Of a stretch of 41,923 bases of DNA, positions 24,657 through 33,190 are shown one piece after another; within the stretch, counting starts at the first letter, position 1, and every line of letters begins with the position of its first letter. A program made the position numbers and the translations under genes. The stretch covers positions 1 through 41,923 of the forward strand of contig JAHDXO010000078.1 of assembly GCA_023382975.1 (NCBI GenBank), read 5' to 3'. Origin of the DNA: Pirellulaceae bacterium (lineage in GTDB: Bacteria > Planctomycetota > Planctomycetia > Pirellulales > Pirellulaceae). The notes beneath the pieces are model-generated. The model was given only the letters and a program-made list of their open reading frames with translations, had not been told where the DNA came from and searched no databases.

Positions 24657-26726
24657 TTATCGAGGTTTCAACGCGATTTCGAACGGTTCAGTTGCCTCAT
24701 GTTCCATCCAGACGATCAAATCCGAGGCCTCAAGCCCGTGGCGATGGCCGATACGGACTCTTGGACTCGGGGCACCTTCTTCGCCGTCGATCGTCAACGA
24801 GGCGTCGGAAACGCCCCAGTCCAGGATCACCAGTGCCGGGTTGTAAACGGGGCTATCCTTGCTGGCAACGACTCTGATTTTCAACACGCCCGTCGACGGA
24901 GCCAAACGCCTCAGGACGAAAGCCCGTTGCCCTCGATCGTATCCGCGATCTTCGAGACCGACGCTCACTTCCAGCCTTGGCGGGTAGTTCCAGCTTCTGG
25001 CAACGGTGACCAACTTCTCAATTGGCAGATCGGTCATGCCGTAGATGCCGTTCCACCAAGTGCGACCGTCCTTTTCGTGGACGGGCGGATACGAGATGGG
25101 GAAGCCCAGGAAATGCGTGGGGCGGTCGGCCGCTTGCACGGTGCGGCCGTCGCAAGGTGCCTGGCCCACCGGCCAGTGGTTGCAGGCCCCGGGCCGCTCG
25201 TAGCCGCGAATGTTGCGGTCGGTGACATAGTGCATGCGGTTCCCGGGCTCGTAGATGATTACCGGATCGTACGGCGATCGGAAGTTGTAACGCTGGATCG
25301 TCGGCTCCTCGGGGACACCTTCCTTCGTTTTCGCCGGATCCTCGACAAACCGCAACGTGACTTGCTCGCCCTGCATATTCGCCACCGTGCAGAAGTCCTT
25401 CTCGACCACATCGCTGCACAATTGGTCGGGATTGGTGAACGGCAACGATTCCTGAAACTGGTGCGGGCCGCCGAGCGTTCCCGTGTTCCACGTCGGCTTG
25501 CGCACGCCAATCGCATCCGGATAGATCGTGTAATACTCGTCAATCCAACAAGCGTGGCCTGTCTTTTCGTCAACATTCCAGAGGTTGTTTTTCGAACTGA
25601 CCGGCGCATATCGCCAATGCACGACCGTGCGGGCCTCGCTGCTTTCGATGATCCGCACGTGGCTGTACAGGCACAGCCGATCCTGCATGTGCTCGAAGCA
25701 CCCGTCGGTATCCGCGTCGCCCGTCTTCCAGGCCTCGACGCTCTGGTCGGCCATCCACTGGTCGTTGTCGGTGACCCAGGCCGGCGAGTAGCGGCTGCCG
25801 CGCCAGAAAACCACCCGGACCGGCGTTCGGTCGAAGCGGACCAGCACGTCGGGTTGCTCGTCAACGCGCCACAGCGCATCCCATTGGTCGTAGTACTTCA
25901 GCTTGCAGTAGACCGCGCCGAACCTGCCGGGCCCCTTCGGCCCCGACGGCATCCGCCGCGGCTGGATTTCGCATTCGGGCACCGGCTTGGCGTCCGCAAA
26001 TGCCTTGGACACTTCTGCCGGTGAGAGCGCCCGATTGTAGACCTTCAGTTCATCGATGGCGCCGTCCAGGCACCAGAACGACGCGACGGTGCCTTGTTCG
26101 CGGTGAATGTGCGACGGCTTCATCGGCTTGTGGTTGGCGCCGATCCGCAGATTGACGTCGGGAGCGAACGCCACCGACCCCTTCAGCTCGAGGGCGCCGA
26201 TCGTCTCCCCGTTGGCATACAGCGTGATTCCTTTACCCACTTCGAATGTACCGGCAATGTGGGTCCATTGGCGAAGCGGCACTACCCAGTCTTCGCTCGT
26301 GCAGCTCTGCCATGCACCGTCGACGGCCACTTGCAGCCGGACCTCCCCACGGGGCCCGACGCTGAAGGCATACCCGGCCTGTTCGTCGCGTTGTTGTGTG
26401 ACCATCGGACACCAGTTCCAGGGATAGGCTCCCTGAGCCACCCAGGCCTCGACCGAGAAATCGCCGCTCAACTTTGGCGTGTCAGCGGCCGGACGGTCGA
26501 TCACGGCCGTGAATCCGTCGAACAGCAGGGCCTTACCGACTGGACCGCCGATCAGCTTGACATTGCCTTCGACGCGATCCTTCCGATCGCCCGCACGGTC
26601 GAGCACCGTGCCTTCCTCGGCCGAGTCGAACGTCCACCAGGCCTGGGGCGCTTCGCCCAAGGCCACGTGGGCCGACAAAATCCATCCAAGGCCAAGTGCC
26701 AGGACCAAAGTGTTGAGTGGTTGCAT
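24657..26726 (-). CDS. LamG/concanavalin-like domain surface protein
   Basis: 689 residues from the ATG that opens a signal peptide (MQPLNTLVLALGLGWILS). Residues about 28-225 are a LamG (concanavalin-type) domain: AWWTFDSAEEGTVLDRAGD, FSVEAWVAQG, WTHIAGTFEVGKGITLYANG and IDELKVYNRALSPAEVSKAF are typical strands. The remaining 460 residues (FGAVYCKLKYYDQWDALWRV and onward) are Trp/Tyr-rich and beta-like, but I cannot name the family. It could be a polysaccharide lyase or hydrolase of unknown type, or a binding protein. It lies between the guanylyltransferase and esterase genes in the carbohydrate locus, so a glycan-related role is likely. Confidence 0.75.
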   Translation of the reverse strand: MQPLNTLVLALGLGWILSAHVALGEAPQAWWTFDSAEEGTVLDRAGDRKDRVEGNVKLIGGPVGKALLFDGFTAVIDRPAADTPKLSGDFSVEAWVAQGAYPWNWCPMVTQQRDEQAGYAFSVGPRGEVRLQVAVDGAWQSCTSEDWVVPLRQWTHIAGTFEVGKGITLYANGETIGALELKGSVAFAPDVNLRIGANHKPMKPSHIHREQGTVASFWCLDGAIDELKVYNRALSPAEVSKAFADAKPVPECEIQPRRMPSGPKGPGRFGAVYCKLKYYDQWDALWRVDEQPDVLVRFDRTPVRVVFWRGSRYSPAWVTDNDQWMADQSVEAWKTGDADTDGCFEHMQDRLCLYSHVRIIESSEARTVVHWRYAPVSSKNNLWNVDEKTGHACWIDEYYTIYPDAIGVRKPTWNTGTLGGPHQFQESLPFTNPDQLCSDVVEKDFCTVANMQGEQVTLRFVEDPAKTKEGVPEEPTIQRYNFRSPYDPVIIYEPGNRMHYVTDRNIRGYERPGACNHWPVGQAPCDGRTVQAADRPTHFLGFPISYPPVHEKDGRTWWNGIYGMTDLPIEKLVTVARSWNYPPRLEVSVGLEDRGYDRGQRAFVLRRLAPSTGVLKIRVVASKDSPVYNPALVILDWGVSDASLTIDGEEGAPSPRVRIGHRHGLEASDLIVWMEHEATEPFEIALKPR

Positions 26727-26788
26727 GACGCTCGTCTCCCGACTCGGTTGTGCTACTGATTCATCCGTCATGAGTGAATCAAAGGACG

Positions 26789-27862
26789 CTAAACGATTTC
26801 AGGCGTTTGTTCGGAAACGTATTCCACCAGGGCTTTCATGTCCGTGTTCCGATCACCGACGAACACGGCGTCTTCGGTCACCACGACCATGAGCTGATCG
26901 GATGCCACGACGACACGTTGGCCGGTATTGGCAAAGACGATGTTCTCTTTTCCCAGAACCAGGGCGGGGCCTGCGACGAAATTATCATCGCGTTTCGTGC
27001 CGATTCTCTCTGCCAGGGCGGCGTGGGTCCCCATGTCCTGCCAACTGCAGGGCAGGAGGATGCTGCAGGCACGGCTCGTCTTCTGCATGACCTTGTAGTC
27101 GATCGAGCCTTTCGGCATCCGGGGGAACAGTTCGCCCAAGACCTGGTCACGAGCCGGCGTGTTCCAGGCTTGGCCGATGTTCGCCAACAGCGGCGTGGCC
27201 TCGGGCAAGTGCGCGTCGATCTCCCGCAGGATCGTTTCCGCCTTCCAAGCGAATTGTCCGGAATTCCAGCAGTATCCGCCCTCGTCCAGATATTGCTGAG
27301 CGAGCTGCCGTTCGGGCTTCTCCGTGAAGGCCGCGATCCTGCGCACCTCGCAGTCCGGGAAGTCAACCGCCTCGCCCAACTTCTGCCAGCCAACCAGCGT
27401 GCTGGGGGCGACCGCTTCGACTCCGAAAGCCACCAACTGATCGGGATGCGTCTCCAGAAAGTTCGCGGCGCCAGCGATCGCCGTATTGAACCTGTCGGCC
27501 GGTTCGATGATCTGGTCCGCCGTCAACACGATCATGGTTGCCGCCGGGCAGCGTGTCCTCAACACGGTTGCGGCGAGTCCAATGGCACTGGCCGTGTCGC
27601 GCAGACAGGGCTCGTAGACAAAGTTCTCTGGCGGAATCTGAGGCAGCGTCGACTGGGCGATTTCTCGATACTTGACACTCGTCAGGATCAGAATGCGTTC
27701 CTCCGGCACTTGGCCCTGCAGTTTATCGACGGTCATTTCGATTAGGGACCGCCCCCCGAACAACTTCAGAAAGTGTTTCGGCTTGTCTCGGCTGCTCAAC
27801 GGCCAAAGGCGGGTTCCGGCGCCGCCCGCCATGATCACGGCGTAACAGTTGTCGCTCAGCAT
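26789..27862 (-). CDS. manC: Mannose-1-phosphate guanylyltransferase-type nucleotidyltransferase
   Basis: 357 residues, cytoplasmic. The nucleotidyltransferase signature MAGGAGTRLWPLSSRDKPKH (11-30) is complete. Further family blocks are ILTSVKYREIAQSTLPQIP, NFVYEPCLRDTASAIGLAA, MIVLTADQIIEP, YCWNSGQFAWKAETIL, IDYKVMQKTSRACSILLPC and WQDMGTHAALAERIGTKRDD. The usual product is GDP-mannose from mannose-1-phosphate and GTP. There is no C-terminal isomerase domain, as in the short form. Ten bases downstream of the GHMP kinase-like gene and within an operon with GDP-mannose 3,5-epimerase. Some related enzymes use other hexose-1-phosphates, so L-galactose-1-phosphate or L-fucose-1-phosphate cannot be excluded. 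Confidence 0.88.
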   Translation of the reverse strand: MLSDNCYAVIMAGGAGTRLWPLSSRDKPKHFLKLFGGRSLIEMTVDKLQGQVPEERILILTSVKYREIAQSTLPQIPPENFVYEPCLRDTASAIGLAATVLRTRCPAATMIVLTADQIIEPADRFNTAIAGAANFLETHPDQLVAFGVEAVAPSTLVGWQKLGEAVDFPDCEVRRIAAFTEKPERQLAQQYLDEGGYCWNSGQFAWKAETILREIDAHLPEATPLLANIGQAWNTPARDQVLGELFPRMPKGSIDYKVMQKTSRACSILLPCSWQDMGTHAALAERIGTKRDDNFVAGPALVLGKENIVFANTGQRVVVASDQLMVVVTEDAVFVGDRNTDMKALVEYVSEQTPEIV

Positions 27863-27871
27863 GCTCTGGCC

Positions 27872-28660
27872 CTACCTCAGGTTGACCTTGACTTGGAATC
27901 CGCCTTCCACGGGCTCCGAGGACGCCACGTAGATGTACCCGACGCCGCAGCCGGAAGGCATCGCGCCGGCATACTTGCGTTGGTAGTAACGCATCTTCTG
28001 CATCACGGGCGCCGTGATCGTCGGATGCTCGAAGATCGCAGGCAGCATCTTTCGCCAGGCGGACGAGCACAGGTTGAACGAAGCTCCCAAGGCTTCCACA
28101 TCGTGGTTCTTGATCGCCGCGAAACAATCGTGTCCGGACTTGCCCAACTGTTCGACAACCTCCTTGGTGGCGAAGCGTCCGCCATCGAACGGGTTGTAGC
28201 CTTCGGGACGCGGCCCGACGCAGTCGACAATCCAGAAATGGCGTTCGAACCATCTTGCGGTACGCTGGTTCACGATGGAGGTCACGGTCTTGGGCAGTAC
28301 GCCGTTGTGATGGCGGAAGTCGTAGTGCAGCAGATTGATCCCCGGATACACCGATCCCCAAGCGTCCTGGGAGCCACCGATCGGGACCTTCGTGGCGTTC
28401 TCCCAGTAGTACAGTTCGGTCGCCAGTTGGTACTTGTCGATGCTGTCAGGAATCCCCTGGGGATACTTCTGCATGAGGATCTGCCGAGTGCTCGAGCAGA
28501 TGCCGCAGCGGTCGTGAAAGGTGATGTTCGGTTGAACCTGAACGACGACCACGTATCCATCGGCGAGGAAGTTCACGAAGTTATGATCTCCCCACCCGCC
28601 GGCCAGGGCGACTCGGTAGGGATGATCGAAGGCCGTCTTCGTACGAACCTGTTTTCCCAT
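27872..28660 (-). CDS. GHMP kinase-like protein (fucokinase-like branch)
   Basis: 262 residues from ATG 28,660, with GGAGAG five bases upstream; a TTG one codon earlier is also possible. Motif 1 of the GHMP kinases is YRVALAGGWGDHNF (16-29). The phosphate-loop region CGICSSTRQIL stands where family members have a Gly/Ser-rich GLGSSS. The third motif is AGAMPSGCGVGYIYV. Other blocks typical of the sugar-1-kinase branch are VPIGGSQDAWGSVYPGI and RPEGYNPF. The phosphate loop is degenerate, so activity needs proof. In this locus it most likely forms a sugar-1-phosphate from L-fucose, L-galactose or a related sugar for the next enzyme. Confidence 0.65.
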   Translation of the reverse strand: MGKQVRTKTAFDHPYRVALAGGWGDHNFVNFLADGYVVVVQVQPNITFHDRCGICSSTRQILMQKYPQGIPDSIDKYQLATELYYWENATKVPIGGSQDAWGSVYPGINLLHYDFRHHNGVLPKTVTSIVNQRTARWFERHFWIVDCVGPRPEGYNPFDGGRFATKEVVEQLGKSGHDCFAAIKNHDVEALGASFNLCSSAWRKMLPAIFEHPTITAPVMQKMRYYQRKYAGAMPSGCGVGYIYVASSEPVEGGFQVKVNLR

Positions 28661-28687
28661 CAATTCTCTCCCATCGATAGCGGTGGC

Positions 28688-30661
28688 CTACCGAAAAACC
28701 CAATAGAGCCCCAGCGTGAGAACGAGCAGCGCCGCCGTCAGCAGGCGCGGGTCGTACCAGCCGATCAGGCGACCGTGGAGGACGACCGCCAAGGGGTTCG
28801 GCCAGGTGGTGTTTTCGACCTGTTCGCGAGGCGGGGCCGGCGTGGCCAGCGACACCAACACGTACAATACCGACCAGATCACGAACATGTACACCGCCTG
28901 CATCATGAACGGGATCCCCAAGCCGACGCGGTCATCGGAGATCCACTCCGCACCTGCCACTTGCTTGGTGTCCGCAAGGAACAGGCAGAAACCGAGCGAG
29001 AGGCCGAGCGAAAGTACGGTGACAGCGGCCTGCTTGGTGCCGCGCCGCCAGAAGACGCCCCACAGAAACACGGTAGTGATCGGCGGAGCAAGGAACAGGG
29101 CCGGGATCTTGTTGATGACCTCGAAGATCGTGCCGAACTTGCCCCCCTGCGTCGACCAGGCCATGGCCAACAGCATCAGCACGACGGCGCTGATCTGTCC
29201 CACGCGGACCTGCGCGGCGTCGGACGTTTGCGGGCGGAAGTAGCCCACGATGTCTTTGGCCACCAACGTGCCAACGCTGTTCAGCGCCGCCGCAATCGTG
29301 CTCATCAGGGCGGCCATCAGCGCCGCGGCCATCAGCCCCTTCAGACCCGGCGGCATCAATTCCGTAATCATGATCGGCAACGTCTTCGCCGTCTCGTCGC
29401 CGATCTTGTCACGCAGAATGATGTAGGCCACCGTTCCCGGCAACACCATCAGGAACACAGGCGTGATCTTCAGCAAGCCGGCGAACAGGGCGCCGTTTTG
29501 CGCGTTCAGTTCGTTCTTCGCTCCCAGCACGCGTTGTACGATCGTTTGATCGCTGCACCAATACCACACGCCCAGGATCGGATAGCCGAGCAGGATCGCC
29601 AGCCAGTAATAGGGCCCCTCGGCCCGCAACATGCTCAGACGCGGCGTGCGGATCGGCCGATCGGTGGCCAGGTACACGTTCATGTCTCCGACCGCCAGGA
29701 CCTGCTGCTGCGCCGCACGAAGCGCGGCGGCGGCGGGGACAAAACGCTCCGCAGCGGAAGCCAGATCGTCCCAGCGCCGCGGCTCGGCGAACAGCGCGGC
29801 TAACTCCTCTTGCTCTGCCCGCTCCAATTCGCCCACGACGAAGTGGAGCTTTTCGGACTCTTTCAGTTCTCGGGCGCAGGCCCACATCAAGTCGCCCGCG
29901 GCCGCGCGCGACTCGGCACGGTCATGGGTGGTCACAGCCGTGGCCGCATCGAGCATCTCGGCCGCTCGGCCCAGGGCTTCGGCACTGTGTTGGACGTCGA
30001 TCTTGCGGTTGAAGTCCGCCCAGGACTTCACGTCGTGCTCCGGCAGTTTGGCGACTGCTAGAACTGTGATCAGCACCGCGCCGCCGAGCAAGATCACGGA
30101 CTGGATGGTCTCGGTCACCACCACCGCGCGCAATCCGCCCACCACGGTGTAGACGGCGGTGACGGTCGAGATGATGATGATCGACACTTCGACGGGGATG
30201 CCGAAGAACTGCTGGAAGACTTCGGAGCCCGCGTACAGGGAGATGCCGATGTGGATCAACACGGCCGCCAGGATGGCCATGAACGCCATGATGGAACGGG
30301 CGAGGCGGCTGTAACGTTTTTCGAGAAACTCGGGCAGCGTGGCGATCCGACTGCGGAAATAGAACGGTGCGAAGACCAGCGCCAGCAGGATCAAGGTGAA
30401 CGTGGCCATCCACTCGAAGTTGCCCACCACCAGCCCGCGTTGGTAGCCGTCTTGGGCCAACCCCACTAAGTGAATGGTCGAGATATTCGAGGCGAATAAC
30501 GCGGCGCCGACCATCGGCCAGCCCAACGCGCGGCCCGCCAGGAAGTAAACGTCGCCCGTCAGCTTCTGCCGCCAGACAGACCAGATGCCGACGAACATAA
30601 TGCCCAACAGGTAGGCGACGATGACGAACAGATCGATGGACCAAACGGAACCTTCTTCCAT
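28688..30661 (-). CDS. Sodium:solute symporter (SSS/SGLT family)
   Basis: 657 residues from ATG 30,661, preceded by GAGGAGGAGGG; a TTG seven codons upstream is less likely. About 14 membrane segments are seen. Family motifs include FLAGRALGWPMVGAALFASN, VVGGLRAVVVTETIQSVIL and YPILGVWYWCSDQTIVQRVL, typical of sugar-type SGLT relatives. Between residues about 215 and 340 there is an unusually long charged, helical loop (IDVQHSAEALGRAAEMLDAA, then ELERAEQEELAALFAEPRRW), roughly 100 residues longer than I expect for the family. It probably imports the sugar released by the secreted enzymes. Its gene starts 33 bases after the epimerase stop. Confidence 0.88.
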   Translation of the reverse strand: MEEGSVWSIDLFVIVAYLLGIMFVGIWSVWRQKLTGDVYFLAGRALGWPMVGAALFASNISTIHLVGLAQDGYQRGLVVGNFEWMATFTLILLALVFAPFYFRSRIATLPEFLEKRYSRLARSIMAFMAILAAVLIHIGISLYAGSEVFQQFFGIPVEVSIIIISTVTAVYTVVGGLRAVVVTETIQSVILLGGAVLITVLAVAKLPEHDVKSWADFNRKIDVQHSAEALGRAAEMLDAATAVTTHDRAESRAAAGDLMWACARELKESEKLHFVVGELERAEQEELAALFAEPRRWDDLASAAERFVPAAAALRAAQQQVLAVGDMNVYLATDRPIRTPRLSMLRAEGPYYWLAILLGYPILGVWYWCSDQTIVQRVLGAKNELNAQNGALFAGLLKITPVFLMVLPGTVAYIILRDKIGDETAKTLPIMITELMPPGLKGLMAAALMAALMSTIAAALNSVGTLVAKDIVGYFRPQTSDAAQVRVGQISAVVLMLLAMAWSTQGGKFGTIFEVINKIPALFLAPPITTVFLWGVFWRRGTKQAAVTVLSLGLSLGFCLFLADTKQVAGAEWISDDRVGLGIPFMMQAVYMFVIWSVLYVLVSLATPAPPREQVENTTWPNPLAVVLHGRLIGWYDPRLLTAALLVLTLGLYWVFR

Positions 30662-30694
30662 ATCGCCCTCCTCCTCGACCAAAAGGCAGACACG

Positions 30695-31726
30695 TTAGCT
30701 GACGGTGCGTTTGCCGGCCTTGCGGTCCATGTACTGCTGTTCGATCCAGGCGTAGGTCTTGGCCAAGCCCACCCGGAGCGGCGTGTCCGGGTGCCACCCC
30801 AGTATCCCTTGGATCATCGTATTGTCGCTGTTGCGACCGGCAACGCCCTGGGGTGCATCCAAGTCGTAGTGGCGTTTCAGCTTGACACCGCCAATCTCTT
30901 CGGCGACGCTCACCAGTTCGTTGATCGACACCAATTCGCTGGAACCCAGGTTGATCGGCGTCGCGATCAATTCATCGCAATGCATGATCAGGTCAATCCC
31001 TCGGGTACAGTCATCAATGTACATGAAACTCCGCGTCTGGTTGCCGTCGCCCCAGATTTCGAGTGAATCGGCGCCCCGATCCTTGGCCTCGATGACTTTG
31101 CGGCAAATCGCCGCCGGCGCCTTCTCACGGCCGCCATCCCAAGTGCCGTAGGGACCGTAGACATTGTGGAAGCGGGCGATCGCCGTCTTCATGCCCCGCT
31201 CGTGCCAGTATTCCTGACAGAACATCTCCGACATCAGCTTCTCCCAGCCGTAACCGCGCTCGGCCATCGCCGGATACGCATCGGATTCCTTCAAAGCCCG
31301 CACCTGAGGGTCTTTTTGCAGGTCCGTGTTGTAGACGCAGGCTGACGAGGAAAAGAAGTATCGCTGGGCTCCAGCGCGATAGGCCGCTTCGATCATGTGC
31401 GTGTTGATCAGGATGCTGCGCAGGCACTCGATGCGGAATCGCTCGATGAACCCCATTCCGCCCATGTCGGCGGCCAAGTTATAGACTTCGCTTGCATCCT
31501 GGCAGGCCCTTCGGCAATTGGCCTCGTCGCTTAGATCCAGGCACAAACACTCCACCCCCGGGCTGCGCTGATACCACTCGGGGAGTGGCTTCTTATCGAC
31601 GGCGCGAAGTCGCGTGAACCCCCGCTCAGCAAGATAGCGGACCAGGGCTCCCGCGATGAATCCACCGGCCCCAGCAACGACGATCAGATCATCTTTCCGG
31701 CTTGTACTCACTTCTCTCTCCTGCAT
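30695..31726 (-). CDS. gme: GDP-mannose 3,5-epimerase
   Basis: 343 residues, an extended SDR with the NAD-binding GAGGFIAGALV (19-29). It matches plant GDP-mannose 3,5-epimerase block by block: NLAADMGGMGFI, SSSACVYN, KESDAYPA, RFHNVYGPYGTWDGGREKAP, WGDGNQTRSFMYIDDC, NLGSSELVSINEL and GRNSDNTMI. The catalytic residues of the Arabidopsis enzyme (C145, Y174, K178, K217) have counterparts C130, Y159, K163 and K202 with identical spacing. The reaction interconverts GDP-mannose with GDP-L-galactose or GDP-L-gulose. First gene of the carbohydrate operon, divergent from the XylR-type regulator. A decayed copy of its 5' end lies at 689-880. Confidence 0.9.
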   Translation of the reverse strand: MQEREVSTSRKDDLIVVAGAGGFIAGALVRYLAERGFTRLRAVDKKPLPEWYQRSPGVECLCLDLSDEANCRRACQDASEVYNLAADMGGMGFIERFRIECLRSILINTHMIEAAYRAGAQRYFFSSSACVYNTDLQKDPQVRALKESDAYPAMAERGYGWEKLMSEMFCQEYWHERGMKTAIARFHNVYGPYGTWDGGREKAPAAICRKVIEAKDRGADSLEIWGDGNQTRSFMYIDDCTRGIDLIMHCDELIATPINLGSSELVSINELVSVAEEIGGVKLKRHYDLDAPQGVAGRNSDNTMIQGILGWHPDTPLRVGLAKTYAWIEQQYMDRKAGKRTVS

Positions 31727-31772
31727 GGTATCGGAAACGTGCCTCGCCCGATCAGTTTACGGCGAACGACTG

Positions 31773-31790
31773 GAAATGCATCGCCATTTC
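31773..31790. promoter_or_regulatory. Candidate operator in the divergent promoter
   Basis: An inverted repeat GAAATG-CATCGC-CATTTC sits midway in the 114-base gap between the epimerase gene (minus) and the regulator gene (plus). Such a site could bind the adjacent XylR-type regulator and control both directions. In the decayed copy of this region near 865 the symmetry is lost. Confidence 0.35.
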
Positions 31791-31840
31791 AGGCAAAATT
31801 ACCGCCATCTCTGGCAGCCAGGCAACCTGGGGAGGCACCG

Positions 31841-32998
31841 ATGCTGAACTCGCCCCGAATCATCCTGTTACCCGAAGCGACCCGCGGGTTCGATCGGGGA
31901 CTGCTGTCAGGAATTGCGAGATACTCTGCGCTGAACGGGCCGTGGACTTTCTATCGCCAGCCGCACGGCTACTTGAACTCGAGGCGCCAACTCGACTTGC
32001 AGGAACTCGAAGCCTGGAGGCCGGACGGAGCGGTCTGTCCCGTGGCACAGCTCGATGGACTGTCCACGCTGCGGGTGCCGCTGATCGCGTACGACGTGAA
32101 CGAGTACTCGGGGAGCGTGCCCTGCATTCTGTCCGAGGACGATGAGGCGGGGCGACTTGCGGCGCGGCATCTGCTGGAACTCGGGCACCGCCATTTCGCC
32201 TTCTGCGGATACAGCGGCATCCGCTGGTCGCAGGAACGCTGCCACACCTTCTGCGAGTTGTTGGAAGGAGCGGGCGGCCGCGTCGAGGTGTACCGGCCGC
32301 GAAGTGGTCGGCCTGTCGCATGGGCGAAAGAAGAACCGCAGGTGAGGCGGTGGCTGGAATCGCTGCCCAAGCCGATCGGTGTGCTTTGTGCGAATGACGA
32401 CCGTGCCGCGTCGATCCTGGAAACGTGCCATGTGCTGGGCTACGGCGTGCCGGAGGATGTCTCCGTGGTTGGCGTTGACGACGACCAGTACGTCTGCGAG
32501 CTGCAGAACCCGCCACTCTCCAGCGTCAGGATGGCATCGGAACAAGCCGGCTATGAAGCCGCCGCTTTGCTGGACCGAATGATCCGCGGCGAAGAGCGGA
32601 TGTCGCGCCAGCGAATTACCGCCCACGCAACCGGCGTCACGGTGCGTCAGTCCACCAGCGTCTTGATGGTCCGCAAGGCGGATGTCAGAAAAGCCCTGCG
32701 TTTCATTCGCGAGAACGCTAGTCGCCCCATCCGCGTCGCGGACATCGTCAAGGCCACCGGGCTATCGCATCGGACGTTGAACGACCAGTTCCAGTCGGAG
32801 CTGGGCTGCTCGATCAACCGACAGTTAACCTCCGCGAGGATTGCCTGTATTTCGCGGCTCCTGACCGAAACCAAGATGCGGATTCACGAGATCGCGACCG
32901 CGGTGGGCTATGAAGACGATCGCCATTTTTCCCGGTATTTCAAACGCGTGACGGGCCTGACCCCGCAAGCCTACCGGCGCAAGCACGCACCACCCTGA
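31841..32998 (+). CDS. XylR-type AraC family transcriptional regulator
   Basis: 385 residues from ATG 31,841, fixed by GGAGG five bases upstream. Residues about 5-265 form a LacI-like periplasmic-binding-type sensor (IILLPEATRGFDRGLLSGIA, LLELGHRHFAFCGYSG, VLCANDDRAASILETC, VSVVGVDDDQYVCELQNPPL). Residues about 285-380 form an AraC DNA-binding domain with two helix-turn-helix units (VADIVKATGLSHRTLNDQF and IHEIATAVGYEDDRHFSRYF, then KRVTGLTPQAYRR). This domain order is that of E. coli XylR. It probably senses a sugar and activates the divergent carbohydrate operon. The ligand is unknown; L-fucose or L-galactose fit the neighbours. Confidence 0.88.
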   Translation: MLNSPRIILLPEATRGFDRGLLSGIARYSALNGPWTFYRQPHGYLNSRRQLDLQELEAWRPDGAVCPVAQLDGLSTLRVPLIAYDVNEYSGSVPCILSEDDEAGRLAARHLLELGHRHFAFCGYSGIRWSQERCHTFCELLEGAGGRVEVYRPRSGRPVAWAKEEPQVRRWLESLPKPIGVLCANDDRAASILETCHVLGYGVPEDVSVVGVDDDQYVCELQNPPLSSVRMASEQAGYEAAALLDRMIRGEERMSRQRITAHATGVTVRQSTSVLMVRKADVRKALRFIRENASRPIRVADIVKATGLSHRTLNDQFQSELGCSINRQLTSARIACISRLLTETKMRIHEIATAVGYEDDRHFSRYFKRVTGLTPQAYRRKHAPP

Positions 32999-33131
32999 CG
33001 CTCTGCACGGGAAACGACTCGTAGCGTCCCCGATCCTGTTGTTCCTGCCGGATCAGGTCAAACGCATCGTCGTGTGGCTCCCTCCCGAGCGCCGTGACCA
33101 TCGCTTGTAGGACAGCCCTTCCTCTCTGCCC

Positions 33132-33153
33132 GGTCGGCCCCGAAGGACCGACC
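33132..33153. repeat. Short palindrome (GGTCGG/CCGACC)
   Basis: GGTCGGCCCCGAAGGACCGA followed by CC forms a hairpin with six-base arms. It lies between the 3' end of the regulator gene and the convergent 3' end of ilvD. It may serve as a bidirectional terminator, or be a copy of a dispersed repeat of the type often seen in planctomycetes. The remaining part of this 190-base gap is empty. Confidence 0.45.
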
Positions 33154-33190
33154 TACATTCAAGAAGCGACGGCTATTTCGGCACCTGTCC

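Noticed and set aside
27773..29803. 676-codon plus-strand frame opposite the symporter and kinase genes
   Set aside because: It crosses two well-supported minus-strand genes, is Arg/His/Gln-rich in the manner of GC-rich antisense frames, and shows no domain.
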